The position numbers were made by a program, and so were the translations under genes. The notes under the pieces were generated by a model, which worked only from the letters and a program-made list of their open reading frames with translations, was not told where the DNA came from and searched no databases. 64,000 nt of DNA from an uncultured Pelagibacteraceae bacterium. GTDB taxonomy: Bacteria > Pseudomonadota > Alphaproteobacteria > Pelagibacterales > Pelagibacteraceae. The stretch's first letter is position 1, and the number at the start of each line of letters is the position of its first letter. Where the stretch lies: the NCBI GenBank assembly GCA_902618205.1, contig CACMZL010000004.1, forward strand, positions 62,001-126,000, written 5' to 3'. This document shows, piece after piece, positions 37,608-45,390 of the stretch.

Positions 37608-39502
37608 TATTTTAAAATATTACTATTTATTAAGTCTTCTTTTATCTCATCAAGGATAGCAGGATCATCAATTGTTGCAGGCATTTTATATTCTTCTTTA
37701 TCAGCAATCTTTCTAATTGTTCCTCTTAGAACTTTTCCAGATCTAGTTTTTGGTAATCTTTTAACAACAATTGCTATTTTAAAAGCTGCAACAGGTCCAA
37801 CTTTATCTCTAACCATTTGCACACACTCTTTTGAAATAGTCTCATTATCCTTAGTAACTCCTGCTTTTAGAGCAATTAAACCAATTGGCAATTGTCCTTT
37901 CAGCTGATCTTTTATTCCTATCACTGCACATTCAGCAACAGATTGATGTTCTGATAGAACCTCTTCAATTGCACCTGTTGAAAGTCTATGACCTGCAACA
38001 TTTATTATGTCATCTGTTCTAGACATAATCCAAATATATCCATCATCATCAATATGCCCTGCATCATAAGTTTGATAGTAACCATTATAATTTGACATAT
38101 AATTTTCTTTATATCTTTCATCTGCATTCCATAAAGTTGGGAACGTACCTGGCGGCAATGGAAGTTTAACAACAATGTCCCCCATCTCATTTGGTTTTGC
38201 TATTGTTTGGTCAGGTTTAATTATTTTTACATCATAACCTGGAACTGCTTTACAAGCAGATCCATATTTTGTTTCTTGCATTTCAATTCCAGTACAATTT
38301 GAACTTATTGCCCAACTAGTTTCAGTCTGCCACCAATGATCAATTACAGGAACCTTAAGTAAATTTTCAGCCCATTTAATTGTATCTGGATCTGCTCTTT
38401 CACCTGCTAAAAATAATGACTCAAATGAACTTAAATCATATTTAGAAAAAAACTTACCCTCTGGATCTTCTTTCTTTATTGCCCTAAATGCCGTTGGAGC
38501 TGTAAACAAAGATTTGATTTTATATTCTGATATTATTCTCCAAAATACTCCAGCATCAGGAGTACCAACAGGTTTGCCCTCAAATAAAAGAGTTGCACAA
38601 CCTTTGAATAATGGAGCATAGACAATATAGGAATGTCCTACTATCCAACCAATATCACTTGCTGACCACCATACATCATCTTGATCAATGTTATAAATAT
38701 TTTTCATTGTCCATTTAAGAGCAACTATGTGACCACCAATATCTCGAACAATCCCCTTTGGAATACCAGTTGTCCCTGAAGTATAAAGGATGTAAGCATA
38801 ATCATTGGCACCCATCTCAACACAATCTTTATCATTCGCTCCAGATAGTGCTTCATCCCAACTTATTTCTAATGGTTTATTTAATTTTACCTCGTGTCCT
38901 TTTCTTTGAAATAATATTACTTTTTCAACTTGGTGTTTTGCTAATTTTAAAGCCCCATCTACAAGTGGTCTATATTCAACCGTTCTTCCAGGCTCAAATC
39001 CACATGATGCTGTAATTAAAATTTTAGCTTTGCTGTCATCAATTCTGCTAGCTAATTCATTTGAGGCAAAACCACCGAATACAACAGAGTGAATTGCTCC
39101 AATTCTCCCACATGCAAGCATCGCAACCACCGCTTCTGGTATCATCGGCATATAAATTATTACTCGATCTCCTTTTTTAATTCCTTGCTTATCTAAAGCC
39201 CCTGCAAATTTTGTAACTTTTTCTTTTAATTTTTTGAAAGTGAACTTTGCTTTACTTTCTGTTATAGGACTGTCATAAATTAAAGCAGTTTTATCACCCC
39301 TTCCTTGATCAATGTGAAGGTCTAAGGCGTTATAGCATGTATTTGTTACACCATCTTCAAACCATTTATAGAAAGGAGGGTTGTCTTTTTTTAAAATCTT
39401 AGTAGGTTTTTTGAACCAAAATACATCTTCAGAAACTTTCTGCCAAAATTCCTCAGGATTTTTTAGAGATTCGTCGTAAATTTCTTTGTAATTTTTATTC
39501 AT
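37607..39502 (-). CDS. prpE: Propionyl-CoA synthetase PrpE (acetyl-CoA synthetase family)
   Basis: An AMP-forming acyl-CoA synthetase of 631 residues. Motifs include YILYTSGTTGIPKGIVRDIGGH (P-loop), WWSASDIGWIVGHSYIVYAPL, HWWQTETSW and the C-terminal RTRSGKVLRGTIRKIAD with the catalytic, acetylatable lysine. The GIVRD and DHWWQTETSW forms resemble propionyl-CoA synthetases more than Acs, which is longer; acetate use is still possible. It is divergent from the proteorhodopsin gene across 214 bases. Confidence 0.9.
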   Translation of the reverse strand: MNKNYKEIYDESLKNPEEFWQKVSEDVFWFKKPTKILKKDNPPFYKWFEDGVTNTCYNALDLHIDQGRGDKTALIYDSPITESKAKFTFKKLKEKVTKFAGALDKQGIKKGDRVIIYMPMIPEAVVAMLACGRIGAIHSVVFGGFASNELASRIDDSKAKILITASCGFEPGRTVEYRPLVDGALKLAKHQVEKVILFQRKGHEVKLNKPLEISWDEALSGANDKDCVEMGANDYAYILYTSGTTGIPKGIVRDIGGHIVALKWTMKNIYNIDQDDVWWSASDIGWIVGHSYIVYAPLFKGCATLLFEGKPVGTPDAGVFWRIISEYKIKSLFTAPTAFRAIKKEDPEGKFFSKYDLSSFESLFLAGERADPDTIKWAENLLKVPVIDHWWQTETSWAISSNCTGIEMQETKYGSACKAVPGYDVKIIKPDQTIAKPNEMGDIVVKLPLPPGTFPTLWNADERYKENYMSNYNGYYQTYDAGHIDDDGYIWIMSRTDDIINVAGHRLSTGAIEEVLSEHQSVAECAVIGIKDQLKGQLPIGLIALKAGVTKDNETISKECVQMVRDKVGPVAAFKIAIVVKRLPKTRSGKVLRGTIRKIADKEEYKMPATIDDPAILDEIKEDLINSNILK

Positions 39503-39647
39503 TTTGATTTGCTATTTGGTGTCATTTTTCTATTGAATTTATGCAACAGGTTGTATTTAATTTTAAAAAGTAAGTAAAATCAACACTTATAACGCGGCAA
39601 AAAGTCTTCAACAAACTAATTTAATTTGATATTAAGCCTCTAACTTT

Positions 39648-39670
39648 GGAGAAACCTTTGTGGTTTGTCC
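39648..39670 (+). promoter_or_regulatory. hairpin in the proteorhodopsin leader
   Basis: GGAGAAACC (39648-39656) and GGTTTGTCC (39662-39670) pair with one G-G mismatch around the 5-base loop TTTGT. It lies about 50 bases before the rhodopsin start and is G+C-richer than the surrounding gap. It could stabilise the mRNA or act as an attenuator; there is no U-tract, so it is not a standard terminator. The rest of the 214-base gap holds a weak TATAAC at 39588-39593 but no convincing promoter pair. Confidence 0.5.
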
Positions 39671-39671
39671 G

Positions 39672-39689
39672 TAGTTTAAATTTAAACTA
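39672..39689 (+). repeat. 18-base perfect palindrome before proteorhodopsin
   Basis: TAGTTTAAATTTAAACTA is identical to its own reverse complement and lies 27 bases before the rhodopsin ATG, one base after the leader hairpin. It could bind a dimeric regulator as DNA. The perfect symmetry over 18 bases is seen directly; the function is unknown. Confidence 0.6.
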
Positions 39690-39716
39690 AAAAAAACTAA
39701 CGAGAGGGAGTTTTTT

Positions 39717-40487
39717 ATGAAAAAACTTAAAATGTTTGCATTAGCAGCGGTGGCTCTATTTGGTCTTACTGGTGCAGCAAACGCAGCAACTGCTATGTTA
39801 GCTTCTGACGACTTCGTTGGGATTTCCTTTTGGGTAATCGCAATGGGTATGGCAGCAGCTACAGTATTCTTCTTCATGGAAAGAAATACTGTTGCAGCAG
39901 GCTGGAAAACTTCAGTAACAGTAGCTGGTCTTGTAACTGGTGTTGCATTCATTCACTACATGTACATGAGAGATGTATGGGTAATGACTGGAGATTCTCC
40001 AACAGTATATAGATATATTGATTGGTTAATCACTGTACCATTACAGATGATCGAGTTTTACTTAATTCTAGCAGCAGTTAAGAAAATCCCAGGAGCAATC
40101 TTCTGGAGATTATTAATTGGTTCGCTTGTGATGTTAATTGGTGGATACTTAGGAGAAGCAGGTTACATCAATGCTATGCTTGGTTTCATAGTCGGTATGG
40201 CTGGATGGATCTACATCTTATATGAAGTATTCTCTGGTGAAGCTGGAAAAATTGCAGCTAAAACTGGAAACAAGCCATTAGCAACTGCATGGGGCGCTAT
40301 GAGAATGATCGTAACAATCGGTTGGGCTATTTACCCATTAGGTTACATTTTTGGTTACCTAGTCGGTGGAGTAGATGCTAACTCATTGAACGTGATTTAT
40401 AACTTAGCAGACTTCATCAACAAAATTGCTTTTGGTCTAGTAATCTGGTCAGCAGCAGTTTCACAAGGTGGAGCACGAGCTAGATAA
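39717..40487 (+). CDS. Proteorhodopsin, light-driven proton pump, predicted blue-absorbing
   Basis: A 256-residue seven-helix retinal protein with a cleavable signal peptide (about residues 1-23, ending ANA). Key residues of the family are in place: D102 (proton acceptor) in YRYIDW, E113 (donor) in LQMIEFY, H80 (the partner of the acceptor) and K236 (retinal Schiff base) in ADFINKIAFG. Residue 110, equal to position 105 of green proteorhodopsin, is Gln, the blue-tuning residue. A strong ribosome site (GAGAGGGAG) precedes the ATG and codon choice is less A+T-extreme, suggesting high expression. A terminator follows. Confidence 0.98.
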   Translation: MKKLKMFALAAVALFGLTGAANAATAMLASDDFVGISFWVIAMGMAAATVFFFMERNTVAAGWKTSVTVAGLVTGVAFIHYMYMRDVWVMTGDSPTVYRYIDWLITVPLQMIEFYLILAAVKKIPGAIFWRLLIGSLVMLIGGYLGEAGYINAMLGFIVGMAGWIYILYEVFSGEAGKIAAKTGNKPLATAWGAMRMIVTIGWAIYPLGYIFGYLVGGVDANSLNVIYNLADFINKIAFGLVIWSAAVSQGGARAR

Positions 40488-40508
40488 TTAGCTTTTAATA
40501 TTAAAAAG

Positions 40509-40544
40509 AGGCGGGTATGATAAAACATACCTGCCTTTTTTTTT
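40509..40544 (+). terminator. rho-independent terminator after proteorhodopsin
   Basis: An 11-base stem AGGCGGGTATG / CATACCTGCCT (one G-T pair) with loop ATAAAA is followed by nine T. It is one of only two clear intrinsic terminators in the window and separates the rhodopsin transcript from the ferredoxin gene. Confidence 0.93.
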
Positions 40545-40621
40545 GGACTAAAAATAGAAAATGCTAAATTTCAAAAATTTGCCGCAGTCGCAAATTAGTT
40601 TATAAGAATTATTTATTAAAT

Positions 40622-40945
40622 ATGGCAAAAATCAAATATATAGAATTTAATGGTACAGAACACGAAGCAGATGTTGCAAACGGTCTTAGTGTAATGGAAG
40701 GTGCTATACAAAATGATATTCCAGGTATAGATGCAGATTGTGGAGGTGGAATGTCATGTGCAACTTGTCATGTATATATTAACGATGATGAATGGTTTAA
40801 AAAACTCCCAGAAAAAGAAATGGGTGAAGATGATATGTTAGATCAAGCCTTTGAACCCAAATCTAATAGCAGATTAAGTTGCCAATTAATCGTCTCTGAT
40901 GATTTAGATGGATTGACAGTTCATATGCCGGAGAAACAAGTTTAA
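40622..40945 (+). CDS. 2Fe-2S ferredoxin (adrenodoxin type)
   Basis: A 107-residue electron carrier. The four cluster ligands follow the adrenodoxin pattern: C40, C46, C49 (DCGGGMSCATCH) and C87 (RLSCQL). The C-terminal QLIVSDDLDGLTVHMPE is typical of the family. It overlaps the reductase gene by one base, so the reductase is its natural partner. Pairing of these genes next to proteorhodopsin is known in SAR11. Confidence 0.96.
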   Translation: MAKIKYIEFNGTEHEADVANGLSVMEGAIQNDIPGIDADCGGGMSCATCHVYINDDEWFKKLPEKEMGEDDMLDQAFEPKSNSRLSCQLIVSDDLDGLTVHMPEKQV

Positions 40946-41961
40946 TGATTAAAACAGATGTAGTCATTATTGGAGCAGGACCCACAGGTTTATTCTGTGC
41001 ACACCAATTAGGTATCATTGGTTTAAAATGTGAAATAGTCGATAACCTCGATAGAATTGGAGGACAATGTATTGAGCTTTATCCTGATAAACCAATTTAT
41101 GATATTCCTGCAGTTCCGGAGTGTACTGGAGAAGAACTTACAAACAATTTAATTGAACAGATAAAACCTTTTAATTTTAATTTTCACTTAAGTGACAGAG
41201 TTCAACAACTAAAAAATGAAAACAATAAATGGTTAGTTAAAACATTAAATGGTAAAGAATTTGAAACACCAAACGTTGTTATAGCAGGAGGTGTAGGCTC
41301 TTTTGAACCAAGAAAATTTCCAACTAAAAGTGCTGAAAAGTATGATGGAAAATCAGTTTTATATTCAATAAAAGACAAAACTATATTTAAAGATAAATCA
41401 GTAGTTATTTTTGGAGGTGGAGATAGTGCTCTTGATTGGGCTATTGAATTATCTAATTTATCAAAAGTAACACTTGTTCACAGAAGAGATGAGTTCAGAG
41501 GAGCTCCTGCAAGTGTTCAAAAAATAAAAGAATTAAGTGATAATAAAACTATTGATTTAATTACTAAACATTCAATTAAAGATGTCAAAGGAAACGGCTC
41601 ATTAGAGAGTGTAGAAATAAAAAGTGAAACAGGTGAAAGTAAAGTTTTAAAAGCTGATTATGTACTAGGTTTTTTTGGCTTAATAATGCAACTAGGACCA
41701 ATCGCAGAGTGGGGTCTAAATTTAGATAAAAAAACAATTCCAGTAAATACTGAGAATTTTGAAACAAATAAAAAAGGAATATTTGCAATTGGAGATATCT
41801 GTACTTATCCAGGTAAATTAAAGTTAATACTTTCAGGTTTTCATGAGGGAGCTTTAGCTGCAAGAGGCTGCTTTAAATATGCAAGACCTGATGAAAAATA
41901 TAGATTTGAATTTACAACTGCATCCAGCACTATCAAAGATAGATTGGGTGTTAAAAAATGA
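40945..41961 (+). CDS. Thioredoxin-reductase-like ferredoxin-NADP reductase
   Basis: A 338-residue FAD/NAD(P) two-domain flavoenzyme. FAD site: VIIGAGPTGLFCAHQLG; NADP site: VVIFGGGDSALDWAIEL; C-terminal FAD site: IFAIGDICTYPGKLKLILSGFHEGALAA. The redox-active CxxC of true thioredoxin reductases is absent, so it belongs to the FNR group (YumC type). It probably passes electrons between NADPH and the adjacent ferredoxin. It overlaps the GST gene by 4 bases. Confidence 0.93.
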   Translation: MIKTDVVIIGAGPTGLFCAHQLGIIGLKCEIVDNLDRIGGQCIELYPDKPIYDIPAVPECTGEELTNNLIEQIKPFNFNFHLSDRVQQLKNENNKWLVKTLNGKEFETPNVVIAGGVGSFEPRKFPTKSAEKYDGKSVLYSIKDKTIFKDKSVVIFGGGDSALDWAIELSNLSKVTLVHRRDEFRGAPASVQKIKELSDNKTIDLITKHSIKDVKGNGSLESVEIKSETGESKVLKADYVLGFFGLIMQLGPIAEWGLNLDKKTIPVNTENFETNKKGIFAIGDICTYPGKLKLILSGFHEGALAARGCFKYARPDEKYRFEFTTASSTIKDRLGVKK

Positions 41962-42581
41962 TAGAATTATTTACTGCTGATACTCCCAATGGGTGGAAAA
42001 TTAGCATAATGCTCGAGGAAATTGATTTTAAGTACAAACTTACAAAAGTTAATCTTAGCGGTGATCAATTTAAACCAGAATTTAAAAAAATAAGTCCATT
42101 TAATAAAATACCTGTAATTATAGATCACGAGAATAATAAGACTGTATTCGAGTCTGGAGTTATACTTATGTATTTAGGCGAGAAAAGTAAAAAATTCTAT
42201 CCTGAAGCAGATAGGCTAGAGATAAATCAGTGGTTGATGGCTCAAATGGCTATCGTGGGTCCAATGATAGGCCAACATCACCAATTTCATTATTATCACC
42301 AAGGAAAAAGTGAGTGGGGAGAAGAAAGATACTTTAAAATCACCAGAAAGATTTACGAAGATCTTGAGTCTAGATTGGCTGAAAGTAAGTTTTTAGCAAA
42401 TGATAAATATTCTATAGCTGATATTGCTACATGGTCTTGGATTGCAAGACATAAAAGACACGATATTGGATTAAATAATTTTGAAAACCTATCTAGGTGG
42501 TTTGTTGAAATTGCTGAACGCCCAGCTGTAGTAAAAGGGTTTAAAGCACTAAATAAAGATGCTGAAATAGATTTTCCTTAA
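41958..42581 (+). CDS. Glutathione S-transferase family protein (Nu-class/YfcG-like)
   Basis: A 207-residue two-domain protein with a thioredoxin-like N terminus (IELFTADTPNGWKISIMLEEI, KISPFNKIPVIID, FESGVILMYLGEK) and an all-helical C-terminal domain (YSIADIATWSWIARH). The TPNGWK motif marks the YfcG/Ure2-like group, which in E. coli has disulfide-bond oxidoreductase activity with glutathione. The link to the ferredoxin and reductase suggests a redox role. It overlaps the end of dksA by 4 bases. Confidence 0.92.
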   Translation: MIELFTADTPNGWKISIMLEEIDFKYKLTKVNLSGDQFKPEFKKISPFNKIPVIIDHENNKTVFESGVILMYLGEKSKKFYPEADRLEINQWLMAQMAIVGPMIGQHHQFHYYHQGKSEWGEERYFKITRKIYEDLESRLAESKFLANDKYSIADIATWSWIARHKRHDIGLNNFENLSRWFVEIAERPAVVKGFKALNKDAEIDFP

Positions 42582-43027
42582 TCGTCAGCGTAAACTTTTT
42601 CTTCTTTTTCGTGCTTTTCTTGAGCTGCAATACAAAGAGTTGCAACTGGTCTTGCCATTAATCTTTTTAAACCAATAGGCTCACCAGTTTCTTCACAAAA
42701 TCCATAAGTTCCATCTTGAATTTTCTTTAATGCACCATCTATTTTAGAAATTAATTTGATTTGTCTATTAATAGCTCTCATCTCTACATTCTTTTCAGTG
42801 TATGAACTTGCTTGGTCAACTATGTCAGCTGATGCACTATTATCATCCATTGACGCCTGAAAAATCGCCTCATTATTAGATCTCTTTAAATCTTTTTTCC
42901 ACTCCATTAATTTCATCTTAAAATATGCTAAATGTTTAGCACACATGTATTTCTCTTTTTCTTTTGGAGTATAAGTTTTTGAAATTCTTACCATACCTAG
43001 CTGTTTTGAGTTGGTGAATATATTCAT
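42578..43027 (-). CDS. dksA: DksA-family RNA polymerase regulator
   Basis: A 149-residue secondary-channel regulator that works with ppGpp. The coiled-coil tip has the acidic DxxDxA motif (ADIVDQAS, residues 67-74). The zinc-finger region reads GFCEETGEPIGLKRLMARPVATLCIAAQE: C111 and C132 remain, but the partners of the Cys4 site are T114 and A135. Reduced-cysteine DksA forms are known in alphaproteobacteria. A stretch of extra basic N-terminal residues precedes the usual domain. Confidence 0.93.
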   Translation of the reverse strand: MNIFTNSKQLGMVRISKTYTPKEKEKYMCAKHLAYFKMKLMEWKKDLKRSNNEAIFQASMDDNSASADIVDQASSYTEKNVEMRAINRQIKLISKIDGALKKIQDGTYGFCEETGEPIGLKRLMARPVATLCIAAQEKHEKEEKVYADD

Positions 43028-43067
43028 GAATAAATGAGTGTCAAGAACGGTTTATTCATATAGATTG

Positions 43068-44393
43068 ATGAAAATGGCTTTAAACAAAAGAAATATAAAT
43101 AAAATTTTTTATATTTTTGTAACGACTCACTTAATTCTATGGACATTTGTTCCTACGATCACAAACTCAAATTTACCTTTGGATACAATTGAAGCTTTGG
43201 CTTGGGGGAGTAATTTAGATTGGGGATTTAACAAACATCCTCCATTAAGTGCGTTTTTTCCAGAAGTTTTTTTTCAAATATTTGGGCCACAAGATTGGGC
43301 TTATTATTTTTTAAGTCAAATTTTTGTAGTGATATCTTTTTTGATTATTTTTAAATTATCGCAGGAAATTCTTAATGATGGCACTTTGAGTTTGTTATCG
43401 GTTTTTCTTATTGAAGGGATATACTTCTATAATTTCACAACTCCAGAATTTAATGTAAATGTTTGCCAATTACCTTTTTGGTGTTTAACAGTTTATTACA
43501 CTTGGAAAATATATATTAGTAAAAAAATTGAGCTTTATGATTGTATCTTGTTAGGAGCTGCAGCAGCGTTTGGAATTTTATCTAAATATCTTTTTATTTA
43601 TTTATTAGTCGCAATAGATTTATTGTTTGCATATTTATTATTTTTTAAAAAATCAAAAAAGTTTGATTTTAAATATTTAGTTTCTTTAGAAGTATTTTTT
43701 GTAATTTTAATTCCGCATATAATTTGGTTATTCAATAATGATTTTATTACCATTAAATATGGTTTTGCTCGTGCAGGCTTGGATGAAGGGCAGATGATTA
43801 ATCATCTTAAATATCCATTGATATTCATATTAAAACAATTTGGTATTTTAGTGCCATTTTTAATACTAGTCTGGCTACTAATAAATAAAATTCCAAAAAA
43901 ATTTAATTTAAAAGATGAAAAACTTTTATTTTTAATATTTATTAATTTGGTCCCAATTATTCTGGTTTTTATGACAGCTTTAATAACCGGATCAAAAATT
44001 AGAACTATGTGGATGACTCCTTTTTACCTATTCTTTGGAACTTTATTTATTTACCTTTTGAAAACTCAAATAAACATTAAGAAACTAAATTCTTTTTTAA
44101 TAGGATTTATATTTTTATTTTTATTATCTCCAATTTTGTATGGTTATGTCTCAATATCTCAGACTGATAAAAGGACTGATTATCCTGGTAGAGACATAGC
44201 TATAAAAGTTCAAATGGCATGGCACGAACAACATGATGAACCTATTAAATATGTGCTTGGTGATGAATGGGCAGCTGGAAATTTATCATATCACATTAAT
44301 TCAAGGCCTATTTGGAAAGGCTTTGTTACAAAGCAAAAATTGAATTCATTTGATAAATATATGTGTATTGATAAGATTTGTGTTGGATCGTAG
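43068..44393 (+). CDS. GT39/ArnT-like membrane glycosyltransferase
   Basis: A polytopic protein of about 441 residues with ten or more membrane segments. The first luminal loop holds the acidic pattern LDTIEALAWGSNLDWGFNKHPPLSAF, typical of the dolichyl-phosphate-mannose (PMT_2) family, which uses lipid-linked sugars. The longest frame begins at GTG 43038, but ATG at 43068 is the likelier start. It lies upstream of a 34-codon gene and a GT2 that could make its lipid-sugar donor. The acceptor is unknown. Confidence 0.85.
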   Translation: MKMALNKRNINKIFYIFVTTHLILWTFVPTITNSNLPLDTIEALAWGSNLDWGFNKHPPLSAFFPEVFFQIFGPQDWAYYFLSQIFVVISFLIIFKLSQEILNDGTLSLLSVFLIEGIYFYNFTTPEFNVNVCQLPFWCLTVYYTWKIYISKKIELYDCILLGAAAAFGILSKYLFIYLLVAIDLLFAYLLFFKKSKKFDFKYLVSLEVFFVILIPHIIWLFNNDFITIKYGFARAGLDEGQMINHLKYPLIFILKQFGILVPFLILVWLLINKIPKKFNLKDEKLLFLIFINLVPIILVFMTALITGSKIRTMWMTPFYLFFGTLFIYLLKTQINIKKLNSFLIGFIFLFLLSPILYGYVSISQTDKRTDYPGRDIAIKVQMAWHEQHDEPIKYVLGDEWAAGNLSYHINSRPIWKGFVTKQKLNSFDKYMCIDKICVGS

Positions 44394-44395
44394 AT

Positions 44396-44500
44396 ATGAA
44401 ATTCAATAAAAACATACTTTTCATCGTCTTCATTGTTGTAATAATAGAGCTGTCTGGACATGGAATTGTAGCCTCTTTGCTGAGGTTGCTTGCAAGTTAA
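44396..44500 (+). CDS. 34-residue single-span membrane microprotein
   Basis: A small open frame (ATG at 44396, TAA at 44498-44500) encodes MKFNKNILFIVFIV, then VIIELSGHGIVASLLRLLAS. It has a basic N terminus, one hydrophobic span (about residues 7-18) and a short amphipathic tail. It begins 2 bases after the GT39-like stop and ends 4 bases before the GT2 start, exactly filling the gap in the operon. No function is known to me. The tight placement argues for a real gene. Confidence 0.6.
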   Translation: MKFNKNILFIVFIVVIIELSGHGIVASLLRLLAS

Positions 44501-44504
44501 ATAA

Positions 44505-45374
44505 ATGAAAATTACTATTTTAACACCAGTTTACAATGACTGGAAATCAGCTTCAAAATTAATTGAAGAAATAAATACAATTGTAAAAGACTTAGATGCA
44601 GAATTTTCTCTTGTTATTGTCAATGATGCATCAACTGAGGAAAAACCAACCTCTATCTCCAATACAGAAAATTTATTATCGATTGAAATTTTAAATATTA
44701 AAAACAATCAAGGACATGGAAGATGTATTGCAACAGGACTTAAACATATATTTCAAAATAAAGAATTTGATTATGTAATTCCAATGGACTCTGATGGTGA
44801 AGATAGACCTGAAGAAATCAAAAGTTTTCTTGAGTACATAAAATATGATGAAGGAAAACCAATTGTTGGAGAAAGAGTAAAAAGATCTGAAAATTTCATT
44901 TTTAAAACTTGTTACCATTTACATAAAATAATCACTTATGTATTTACTGGTCATTCGATAAAATTTGGAAATTATACATGTCTTCCAAAGTCAACTGTTG
45001 AGAAATTAATAAACGATAAATCTACTTGGTGCAGCTTTTCAGGAGCATTGGCAAAATTAGAGAAAGATAGATCTTCATCTCCATCTATAAGAGGAACAAG
45101 ATATTTTGGTCCTTCTAAAATGAGTTTTAAAAATTTAATTAAGCATTCTTTAGCAATCATAGCTGTTTTTAAATCTACAGTTATTATTCGATCTATTTTA
45201 TTTTATGCTATTTATTTAATCTTAATGGCTGATTACATAAGTATTGTTACAGCTATCCCCTTAGCTCTAATTATAATGTTTGGATTATCAGTTGTAATGA
45301 TTGGAAGAAGAGAAAATTTAGAGGAATTAAATAATTCTTTAAATAATATTGGAAGTATTGATACTATAAAATAA
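44505..45374 (+). CDS. GT2 glycosyltransferase, polyprenyl-phosphate sugar synthase type
   Basis: The 289 residues start with a GT-A domain: ITILTPVYNDWKSASKLIEEI, FSLVIVNDAST, the metal-binding PMDSDGEDRPEEI, and GERVKRSENFIFK. Two C-terminal membrane segments (about 225-265) resemble the DPM1/ArnC-like proteins that attach a sugar to a polyprenyl phosphate. It could make the lipid-sugar donor for the upstream GT39-like enzyme; that link is inference from order. Confidence 0.87.
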   Translation: MKITILTPVYNDWKSASKLIEEINTIVKDLDAEFSLVIVNDASTEEKPTSISNTENLLSIEILNIKNNQGHGRCIATGLKHIFQNKEFDYVIPMDSDGEDRPEEIKSFLEYIKYDEGKPIVGERVKRSENFIFKTCYHLHKIITYVFTGHSIKFGNYTCLPKSTVEKLINDKSTWCSFSGALAKLEKDRSSSPSIRGTRYFGPSKMSFKNLIKHSLAIIAVFKSTVIIRSILFYAIYLILMADYISIVTAIPLALIIMFGLSVVMIGRRENLEELNNSLNNIGSIDTIK

Positions 45375-45390
45375 ATTAACATAAAAAATT

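Noticed and set aside
39632-39952. A 106-codon open frame antisense to the start of proteorhodopsin
   Set aside because: Composition is a mirror of the alanine-rich rhodopsin coding strand, there is no ribosome site or family resemblance, and it would run through the rhodopsin leader elements.
40945-41961. Thioredoxin reductase
   Set aside because: The CxxC redox motif between the nucleotide-binding sites is missing and the gene is joined to a ferredoxin, which fits an FNR-type enzyme.
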